This document shows positions 29,041 to 38,792 of a stretch of DNA of 64,000 bases, piece after piece. The notes under the pieces were generated by a model that did not search any database, was not told the origin of the DNA, and saw nothing but the letters and a program-made list of their open reading frames with translations. The DNA lies in NCBI RefSeq assembly GCF_029227915.1, contig NC_079881.1, forward strand, positions 3,038,001 through 3,102,000. Reading direction: 5' to 3'. This DNA is from Hydractinia symbiolongicarpus (lineage: Eukaryota; Cnidaria; Hydrozoa; Anthoathecata; Hydractiniidae). How positions within the stretch are numbered: the first letter of the stretch is position 1; each line of letters starts with the position of its first letter. The position numbers and the translations under genes were made by a program.

Positions 29041-29603
29041 TTACACCGTTAGGAAGTCAATGAAATATAGTTTTTGAAACTATCACTATTTCTTCAGCGC
29101 GCGATAACGGGTAGTATTGGTCCTACAGTAAAAAATGACTTATTAAGCTAAATTTTAAATGAAGCGCTACTACTGCGCCCAGTGTAATCGATGAGTTCCG
29201 GCAATCCCGTCAATTTAAGAAGAATGTTAATTCTTGGATTCCAATTGTCCCATTTATCAGATTTATCAGATCACAGTCCAAAGTTAGTTCAATTAAGTCC
29301 CACAGACAATCGTTTCATTGTTAAAAGCGATGCAACCTAGTAATATCAGAAAAATATCGCTAAATACATGTTGGTACGAATGTGTGACACGAACGTTGTA
29401 ACTGAAACGGACTGACACCGTTAGAAAGTCAATGAAATGTAGTTTTTGAAACTGTCGCTATTTCTTCAGCGCGCGATAACGGCTACGATTGGATTCCACA
29501 GTAAAAAAATGACTTTTTATCTTAATCCTTAAATGAAGCGCTACCACAGCGCCCAGTGTAATTGCTGAGTTCCGGCAATCACGTCAAATTAAGAAGAATG
29601 TTA
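23755..29603. repeat. 5849-bp tandem duplication, copy 1
   Basis: Overlaps the 3614-bp unit and represents a later, larger event. Every marker in this segment recurs exactly 5849 bases later: 24363 and 30212, 25615 and 31464, 27977 and 33826, and the AGGAAGTCAATGAAATATAG variant near 29050 and 34900. Roughly a dozen differences are visible by eye, for example a missing T at about 28001. Confidence 0.85.
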
Positions 29604-32600
29604 TTTCTTGGATTCCAATTGTCCCATTTATCACATTTATCAGATCACAGTCCAAAGTTAGTTCAATTAAGTCCCACAGTCAATCGTTTCATTGTTAAAA
29701 GCGATGCAACCTAGTAATATCAGAAAAATATCGCTAAATACATGTTGGTACGAATATGTAACACAAACGTTGTAACTGAAACGGACTGACACCGTTAGAA
29801 AGTCAATGAAATGTAGTTTTTGAAACTGTCGCTATTTCTTCAGCGCGCGATAACGGCTACGATTGGTCCCACAGTAAAAAAATGACTTTTTATCTTAATT
29901 CTTAAATGAAGCGCTACCACAGCGCCCAGTGTAATTGCTGAGTTCCGGCAATTACGTGAAATTAAGAAGAATGTTATTTCTTGGAATCCAATTGTCTCAT
30001 TTATCACATTTATCAGGGCACAGCCAAAGTTAGTTCAACTAATTCCCACAGTCAATTGTTTCATTGTTAAAAGCGATGCAACCTAGTAATATCAGAAAAT
30101 TATCGCTAAATACATGTTGGTACTAATATGTGACACAAACGTTGTAACTGAAACGGACTGACACCGTTAGAAAGTCAATGAAATGTAGTTTTTAAAACTG
30201 TCGCTATTTCTTCAGCGCGCGATATCGGCTACGATTGTTCCCACAGTAAAAAAATGACTTTTTATCTTAATTCTTAAATGAAGCGCTACCACAGCGCCCA
30301 GTGTAATCGCTGTGTTCCGGCAATCACGTGAAATTAAGAAGAATGTTATTTCTTGGAATCCAATTGTCTCACTTATCACATTTATCAGGGCACAGTCCAA
30401 AGTTTGTTCAATTAAGTCCCACAGTCAATCGTTTCATTGTTAAAAGCGATGCCATCTAGCAATATCAGAATAATTTCGCTAAATACATGTTAGTACGAAT
30501 ATGTGACCCAACTGTTGTAACTGACACGGACTGACACCGATAGAAAGTCAATGAAATTTAGTTTTTGAAACTGTCGCAATTTCTTCAGCGCCCGATTACG
30601 GATAGGATTGGTCCCACAGTAAAGAATGACTTATTTTTCTAAATTGTTAAATGAAGCGCTACCACAGCGCCCAGTGTAATCGCCGAGTTACGGCAATCAC
30701 GTCAAATTAAGAAGAATGTTATTTCTTGGAGTCCAATTGTCTCATTTATCACATTTATCAGGTCACAGTCCAAAGTTAGTTCAATTAAGTCCCACAGTCA
30801 ATCGTTTCATTGTTAAAAGCGATGCAATTTAGTGCTATCAAAAAATATCGCTAAATACATGTTGGTACGAGTATGTGACGCAACCGTTGGAACTCAAACG
30901 GACTGACACCGTTAGAAAGTCAATGAAATGCTGTTTTTGAAACTGTCGCTATTTCTTCAGCACGCGATAAGAGCTAGGATTGGTCCCACAGTAAAAACTG
31001 ACTTATTATTCTAAGTTTTTAAATGAAGCGCTACCACAGCGCCCAGTGTAATTGCTGAGTTCCGGCAATCATGTCAAATTAAGAAGAATGTTATTTCTTG
31101 GAGTCCAATTGTCTCCTTTATCACATTTATCAGGTCACAGTCCAAAGTTAGTTCAATTAAGTCCCACAGTCAATCGTTTCATTGTTAAAAGCGATGCAAC
31201 CTAGTAATATCAGAAAAATATCGCGAAATACATGTTGGTACGAATATGTGACCCAACCTTTGTAACTCAAACGGACTGACACCGTTAGAAAGTCAATGAA
31301 ATGTAGTTTTTGAAACTGTCGCTATTTCTTCAGCGCGCGATAACGGCTACGATTGGTCCCACAGTAAAAAAATGACTTTTTATCTTAATTCTTAAATGAA
31401 GCGCTACCACAGCGCCCAGTGTAATTGCTGAGTTCCGGCAATCACGTGAAATTAAGAAGAATGTTATTATCAGAAAAATATCGCTAAATACATGTTGGTA
31501 CTAATATGTGACACAAACGTTGTAACTGAAACGGACTGACACCGTTAGAAAGTCAATGAAATGTAGTTTTTGAAACTGTCGCTATTTCTTCAGCGCGCAA
31601 TATCGGCTACGATTGTTCCCACAGTAAAAAAATGACTTTTTATCTTAATTCTTAAATGAAGCGCAACCACAGCGCCCAGTGTAATCGCTGTATTCGGGCA
31701 ATCACGTGAAATTAAGAAGAATGTTATTTCTTGGAATCCAATTGTCTCACTTATCACATTTATCAGGGCACAGTCCAAAGTTTGTTCAATTAAGTCCCAC
31801 AGTCAATCGTTTCATTGTTAAAAGCGATGCCATCTAGCAATATCAGAATAATATCGCTAAATACATGTTAGTACGAATATGTGACCCAACTGTTGTAACT
31901 GACACGGACTGACACCGATAGAAAGTCAATGAAATTTAGTTTTTGAAACTGTCGCTATTTCTTCAGCGCGCGATAAGGGCTAGGATTGGTCCCACAGTAA
32001 AAAATGACTTATTAATCTAAGTTTTTTTAATGAAGCGCTACCACAGCGCCCAGTGTAATCGCTGAGTTCCAGCAATCATGTCAAATTAAGAAGAATGTTA
32101 TTTCTTGGAGTCCAATTGTCTCCTTTATCACATTTATCAGGTCACAGTCCAAAGTTTGTTCAATTAAGTCCCACAGTCACTCATTTCATAGTTAAAAGCG
32201 ATGCAACCTAGTAATATCAGAAAAATATCGCTAAATACATGTTGGTACGAGTATGTGACCCAACCGTTGTAACTCAAACGGACTGACACCGTTAGAAAGT
32301 CAATAAAATGCAGTTTTTGAAACTGTCGCTATTTCTTCAGCGCGCCATAAGAGCTAGGATTGGTCCCACAGTAAAAATTGACTTATTATTCTAAGTTTTT
32401 ATATGAAGCGCTACCACAGCGCCCAGTGTAATTGCTGAGTTCCGGCAATCATGTCAAATTAAGAAGAATGTTATTTCTTGGAGTCCAATTGTCTCCTTTA
32501 TCACATTTATCAGGTCACAGTCCAAAGTTTGTTGAATTAAGTCCCACAGTCAATCGTTTCATAGTCAAAAGCGATGCAACCTAGTAATATCAGATCAATA

Positions 32601-35452
32601 TCGCTAAATACATGTTGGTACGAATATGTGACCCAACTGTTGTAACTGAAACGGACTGACACCATTAGAAAGTCAATGAAATGTAGTTTTTGAAACTGTC
32701 GCTACTTCTTCAGCGCCCGATAACGGATAGGATTGGTCCCACAGTAAAAAATGACTTATTAATCTAAGTTTTTAAATGAAGCGCTACCACAGCGCCCAGT
32801 GTAATCGCTAAGTTCCGGCAATCACGTCAAATTAAGAAGAATGTTTTTTCTTGGAGTCCAATTGTCTCATTTTCACATTTATCAGGTCACAGTCCAAAGT
32901 TAGTTCAATCAAGTCCCACAGTCAATCGTTTCATTGTTAAAAGCGATGCAACCTAGTAATATGAGAAAAATATAGCTAAATACATGTTGGTACGAATATG
33001 TGACCCAACCTTTGTAACTCAAACGGACTTACACCGTTAGAAAGTCAATGAAATATAGTTTTTGAAACTATCGCTATTTCTTCAGCGCGCGATAACGGGT
33101 AGGATTGGTCCTACAGTAAAAAATGACTTATTAAGCTAAATTTTAAATGAAGCGCTACTACTGCGCCCAGTGTAATCGATGAGTTCCGGCAATCACGTCA
33201 ATTTAAGAAGAATGTTAATTCTTGGATTCCAATTGTCCCATTTATCACATTTATCAGATCACAGTCCAAAGTTAGTTCAATTAAGTCCCACAGTCAATCG
33301 TTTCATTGTTAAAAGCGATGCAACCTAGTAATATCAGAAAAATATCGCTAAATACATGTTGGTACGAATATGTAACACAAACGTTGTAACTGAAACGGAC
33401 TGACACCGTTAGAAAGTCAATGAAATGTAGTTTTTGAAACTGTCGCTATTTCTTCAGCGCGCGATAACGGCTACGATTGGTCCCACAGTAAAAAAATGAC
33501 TTTTTATCTTAATTCTTAAATGAAGCGCTACCACAGCGCCCAGTGTAATTGCTGAGTTCCGGCAATTACGTGAAATTAAGAAGAATGTTATTTCTTGGAA
33601 TCCAATTGTCTCATTTATCACATTTATCAGGGCACAGCCAAAGTTAGTTCAACTAATTCCCACAGTCAATTGTTTCATTGTTAAAAGCGATGCAACCTAG
33701 TAATATCAGAAAAATATCGCTAAATACATGTTGGTACTAATATGTGACACAAACGTTGTAACTGAAACGGACTGACACCGTTAGAAAGTCAATGAAATGT
33801 AGTTTTTAAAACTGTCGCTATTTCTTCAGCGCGCGATATCGGCTACGATTGTTCCCACAGTAAAAAAATGACTTTTTATCTTAATTCTTAAATGAAGCGC
33901 TACCACAGCGCCCAGTGTAATCGCTGTGTTCCGGCAATCACGTGAAATTAAGAAGAATGTTATTTCTTGGAATCCAATTGTCTCACTTATCACATTTATC
34001 AGGGCACAGTCCAAAGTTTGTTCAATTAAGTCCCACAGTCAATCGTTTCATTGTTAAAAGCGATGCCATCTAGCAATATCAGAATAATTTCGCTAAATAC
34101 ATGTTAGTACGAATATGTGACCCAACTGTTGTAACTGACACGGACTGACACCGCTAGAAAGTCAATGAAATTTAGTTTTTGAAACTGTCGCAATTTCTTC
34201 AGCGCCCGATTACGGATAGGATTGGTCCCACAGTAAAGAATGACTTATTTGTCTAAATTGTTAAATGAAGCGCTACCACAGCGCCCAGTGTAATCGCCGA
34301 GTTACGGCAATCACGTCAAATTAAGAAGAATGTTATTTCTTGGAGTCCAATTGTCTCATTTATCACATTTATCAGGTCACAGTCCAAAGTTAGTTCAATT
34401 AAGTCCCACAGTCAATCGTTTCATTGTTAAAAGCGATGCAATTTAGTGCTATCAAAAAATATCGCTAAATACATGTTGGTACGAGTATGTGACGCAACCG
34501 TTGGAACTCAAACGGACTGACACCGTTAGAAAGTCAATGAAATGCTGTTTTTGAAACTGTCGCTATTTCTTCAGCACGCGATAAGAGCTAGGATTGGTCC
34601 CACAGTAAAAACTGACTTATTATTCTAAGTTTTTAAATGAAGCGCTACAGCAGCGCCCAGTGTAATTGCTGAGTTCCGGCAATCATGTCAAATTAAGAAG
34701 AATGTTATTTCTTGGAGTCCAATTGTCTCCTTTATCACATTTATCAGGTCACAGTCCAAAGTTAGTTCAATTAAGTCCCACAGTCAATCGTTTCATTGTT
34801 AAAAGCGATGCAACCTAGTAATATCAGAAAAATATCGCGAAATACATGTTGGTACGAATATGTGACCCAACCTTTGTAACTCAAACGGACTTACACTGTT
34901 AGGAAGTCAATGAAATATAGTTTTTGAAACTATCACTATTTCTTCAGCGCGCGATAACGGGTAGTATTGGTCCTACAGTAAAAAATGACTTATTAAGCTA
35001 AATTTTAAATGAAGCGCTACTACTGCGCCCAGTGTAATCGATGAGTTCCGGCAATCCCGTCAATTTAAGAAGAATGTTAATTCTTGGATTCCAATTGTCC
35101 CATTTATCAGATTTATCAGATCACAGTCCAAAGTTAGTTCAATTAAGTCCCACAGACAATCGTTTCATTGTTAAAAGCGATGCAACCTAGCAATATCAGA
35201 AAAATATCGCTAAATACATGTTGGTACGAATGTGTGACACGAACGTTGTAACTGAAACGGACTGACACCGTTAGAAAGTCAATGAAATGTAGTTTTTGAA
35301 ACTGTCGCTATTTCTTCAGCGCGCGATAACGGCTACGATTGGATTCCACAGTAAAAAAATGACTTTTTATCTTAATCCTTAAATGAAGCGCTACTACAGC
35401 GCCCAGTGTAATTGCTGAGTTCCGGCAATCACGTCAAATTAAGAAGAATGTT
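29604..35452. repeat. 5849-bp tandem duplication, copy 2
   Basis: Second copy of 23755-29603. The join near 29604 switches within a monomer from the GGAGTCCAATTGTC type to the GGATTCCAATTGTCCC type, the point where unequal exchange joined two monomers in register. It includes a third copy of the 3614-bp unit at about 31269-34884. Confidence 0.85.
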
Positions 35453-37877
35453 ATTTCTTGGAGTCCAATTGTCTCATTTATCACATTTATCAGGCCACAG
35501 CCCAAAGTTAGTTCAATTAAGTCCCACAGTCAATCGTTTCATTGTTAAAAGCGATGCAATTTAGTGCTATCAAAAAATATCGCTAAATACATGTTGGTAC
35601 GAGTATGTGACGCAACCGTTGGAACTCAAACGGACTGACACCGTTAGAAAGTCAATGAAATGCAGTTTTTGAAATTGTCGCTATTTCTTCAGCGCGCGAT
35701 AAGGGCTAGGATTGGTCCCACAGTAAAAAATGACTTATTAATCTAAGTTTTTTTAATGAAGTGCTACCACAGCGCCCAGTGTAATCGCTGAGTTCCGGCA
35801 ATCATGTCAAATTAAGAAGAATGTTATTTCTTGGAGTCCAATTGTCTCCTTTATCACATTTATCAGGTCACAGTCCAAAGTTTGTTCAATTAAGTCCCAC
35901 AGTCACTCATTTCATAGTTAAAAGCGATGCAACCTAGTAATATCAGAAAAATATCGCTAAATACATGTTGGTACGAGTATGTGACCCAACCGTTGTAACT
36001 CAAACGGACTGACACCGTTAGAAGGTCAATGAAATGCAGTTTTTGAAACTGTCGCTATTTCTTCAGCGCGCGATAAGAGCTAGGATTGGTCCCACAGTAA
36101 AAATTGACTTATTATTCTAAGTTTTTAAATGAAGCGCTACCACAGCGCCCAGTGTAATTGCTGAGTTCCGGCAATCATGTCAAATTACGAAGAATGTTAT
36201 TTCTTGGAGTCCAATTGTCTCCTTTATCACATTTATCAGGTCACAGTCCAAAGTTTGGTGAATTAAGTCCCCCAGTCAATCGTTTCATAGTCAAAAGCAA
36301 TGCAACCTAGTAATATCAGAAAAATATCGCTAAATACATGTTGGTACGAATATGTGACCCAACTGTTGTAACTGAAACGGACTGACACCGTTAGAAAGTC
36401 AATGAATTGTAGTTTTTGAAACTGTCGCTACTTCTTCAGCGCCCGATAACGGATAGGATTGGTCCCACAGTAAAAAATGACTTATTAATCTAAGTTTTTA
36501 AATGAAGCGCTACCACAGCGCCCAGTGTAATCGCTAAGTTGCGGCAATCACGTCAAATTAAGAAGAATGTTATTTCTTGGAGTCCAATTGTCTCCTTTAT
36601 CACATTTATCAGGTCACAGTCCAAAGTTTGTTCAATTAAGTCCCACAGTCACTCATTTCATAGTTAAAAGCGATGCAACCTAGTAATATCAGAAAAATAT
36701 CGCTAAATACATGTTGGTACGAGTATGTAACCCAACCGTTGTAACTCAAACGGACTGACACCGTTAGAAAGTCAATGAAATGCAGTTTTTGAAACTGTCG
36801 CTATTTCTTCAGCGCGCGATAAGAGCTAGGATTGGTCCCACAGTAAAAATTGACTTATTATTCTAAGTTTTTTAATGAAGCGCTACCACAGCGCCCAGTG
36901 TAATTGCTGAGTTCCGGCAATCATGTCAAATTAAGAAGAATGTTATTTCTTGGAGTCCAATTGTCTCCTTTATCACATTTATCAGGTCACAGTCCAAAGT
37001 TTGTTGAATTAAGTCCCACAGTCAATCGTTTCATTGTCAAAAGCGATGCAACCTAGTAATATCAGAACAATATCGCTAAATACATGTTGGTACGAATATG
37101 TGACCCAATTGTTGTAACTGAAACGGACTGACACCGTTAGAAAGTCAATGAAATGTAGTTTTTGAAACTGTCGCTACTTCTTCAGCGCGCGATAACGGGT
37201 AGGATTGGTCCTACAGTAAAAAATGACTTATTAAGCTAAATTTTAAATGAAGCGCTACTACTGCGCCCAGTGTAATCGATGAGTTCCGGCAATCACGTCA
37301 ATTTAAGAAGAATGTTAATTCTTGGATTCCAATTGTCCCATTTATCACATTTATCAGATCACAGTCCAAAGTTAGTTCAATTAAGTCCCACAGTCAATCG
37401 TTTCATTGTTAAAAGCGATGCAACCTAGTAATATCAGAAAAATATCGCTAAATACATGTTGGTACGAATATGTAACACAAATGTTGCAACTGAAACGGAC
37501 TGACACCGTTAGTAAGTCAATGAAATGTAGTTTTTGAAACTGTCGCTATTTCTTCAGCGCGCGATAACGGCTACGATTGGTCCCACAGTAAAAAAATGAC
37601 TTTTTATCTTAATTCTTAAATGAAGCGCTACCACAGCGCCCAGTGTAATTGCTGAGTTCCGGCAATCACGTGAAATTAAGAAGAATGTTATTTCTTGGAA
37701 TCCAATTGTCTCATTTGTCACATTTATCAGGGCACAGTCCAAAGTTAGTTCAACTAAGTCCCACAGTCAATTGTTTCATTGTTAAAAGCGATGCAACCTA
37801 GTAATATCAGAAAAATATCGCTAAATACATGTTGGTACTAATATGTGACACAAACGTTGTAACTGAAACGGACTGAC
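35453..37877. repeat. Satellite mosaic upstream of the retrotransposon
   Basis: About 6.5 full-length monomers of mixed types shared with the 22-35 kb blocks and with the right arm. It ends within a monomer at GGACTGAC, just before the ACCGTT target. No gene is seen. Confidence 0.8.
37625..37639. repeat. Representative monomer hairpin (GCGCT-N5-AGCGC)
   Basis: A perfect 5-bp inverted repeat with a 5-base ACCAC spacer. The same element appears in most monomers at about monomer position 54-68, counting AGGATT as 1. It is the most regular short dyad in the repeat; only one example is listed here. Confidence 0.6.
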
Positions 37878-37883
37878 ACCGTT
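37878..37883 (+). repeat. Left target-site duplication (ACCGTT)
   Basis: Satellite sequence ending in ACCGTT directly precedes the poly(T) tract. The same six bases follow the poly(A) tail at 42192-42197. Uninterrupted monomers read GACACCGTTAGAAAGTC at this place, so one copy plus the element was gained. The outer A of the right copy could belong to the tail, making the duplication five or six bases. Confidence 0.8.
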
Positions 37884-37900
37884 TTTTTTTTTTTTTTTTT
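37884..37900 (+). other. Poly(T) tract at the 5' junction of the retrotransposon
   Basis: Nineteen T in a row at 37882-37900, of which the first two belong to the satellite ACCGTT, leaving about 17 extra. It directly precedes the truncated ORF1. It is the mirror of the 3' poly(A) tail and is not part of the satellite monomer. Confidence 0.85.
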
Positions 37901-37901
37901 A

Positions 37902-38792
37902 TTTTTACGTAAAGAGCTTGACAATAAACAAAAAGTTATTGACAGTTTGTTGTTACTTCTCGAGAAAAAGTCCACCATTTTGAATTATCAAGGAAAAAAT
38001 TCTACATTGGAATCGGATAAATTTGCTAATGTTGTTGTAAATGATTCGGCAATTAATTTAAAGAGAAGTATTCCCACAGGAACGGAACAAGTCGATTTAA
38101 CTATACAAACATGTGAACAGCAATTAGCAAATTACAGAAAGAAATGTCATAGTAATTATTATTCAAACGTTATCGTGAAAAGTATCACAACAACTGAGAA
38201 AAATAATGTTGTTTTAGAAGATAGTTTTGTTGTAAATAAGGAGAATAGTTATGTTGTAAATAACGAAGACGAAAGTAAAGAAGATGAATCGGTAATTCCA
38301 TGGAAACCCGGTACAACACTCGTTGTCGGTGATTCAATGTTGTACGGACTTGATGAACAAAGAATGTCAGCACGTCGTAACGTTAAAGTTCGTTCATTCC
38401 CTGGAGCGAGGGTAGAAGACATGTTTCATTATGTAAAGCCTCTGTTACAAAAGAAACCGGACAAAATAATTCTACATGTTGGAACCAACAATACTATTAA
38501 TGAAACCTCGCGACTGATTTTGGACAAACTATTGAGTTTGAAGACTTTTATTAACACCAAACTTCCTAGATGTAAAGTGATTTTTTCGTCCGTGATTAAA
38601 AGAACTGATAATGCAAAAGCCGCAGTAACGGTAAGCCATTTGAATAGGCATTTAAAAGAACTGTCTCTGAATGTTATTGATAATGACAATATTTCATCTG
38701 AATGTCTTGGGAAAAAAGGGTTACATTTGAATGGGTTGGGGGCAGGGAAATTAGCTGTAAATTTTATTAGAAAAATGAAATCTCGAGATTGA
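37902..38792 (+). pseudogene. Retrotransposon ORF1, N-terminally truncated, SGNH/GDSL esterase-like
   Basis: The open frame enters from the poly(T) junction without an ATG; a stop lies upstream in satellite at 37860. The first in-frame ATG is at 38337, just after the esterase Ser, so no intact protein can be made from this copy alone. The first about 30 codons (from FLRKELDNKQ) look like the end of a charged, leucine-rich coiled coil. A low-complexity polar linker follows to about 38300. The C-terminal SGNH-type domain shows GDS at 38328-38336 (block I Ser), a Gly in FPGARVEDM (block II), GTNN at 38481-38492 (block III) and GLHLN with the His at 38724 (block V). The Asp usually three residues before this His is Lys here. 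ORF1 proteins of CR1-like LINEs bind element RNA; the esterase role is unsettled. No zinc knuckle is seen. It ends in TGA, in frame with ORF2. Confidence 0.85.

Larger units (their letters stand above)
1..37877. repeat. 373-bp satellite array, left arm (about 101 monomers)
   Basis: The same block recurs head to tail. The landmark AGGATTGGTCCCACAGT returns at 342, 715, 1088, 1461, 1834 and 2207, exactly 373 bases apart, and keeps that spacing through most of the arm. All copies share one orientation. Monomers differ by substitutions and small indels, and a few are truncated (near 5780, 6100, 8570, 8890, 9075, 9860, 22005, 25619 and 31468). No member of the arm carries a convincing gene: the only open frames are 62-70 codons, fall at the same monomer phase and mirror the repeat. 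373 bp is close to two nucleosome repeats. The family is not one I recognise by name. A centromeric or other heterochromatic role is inference from organisation only. Confidence 0.97.

Noticed and set aside
37540-37580. CENP-B box in the monomer
   Set aside because: The TTCGGCGCGCGATAACGG variants resemble it loosely but lack the required A and CGGG spacing.
38185-38689. Minus-strand frames within ORF1 and ORF2 (for example 38429-38689, 39761-39997, 40137-40397, 41471-41767)
   Set aside because: Antisense shadows of the well-supported retrotransposon ORFs.
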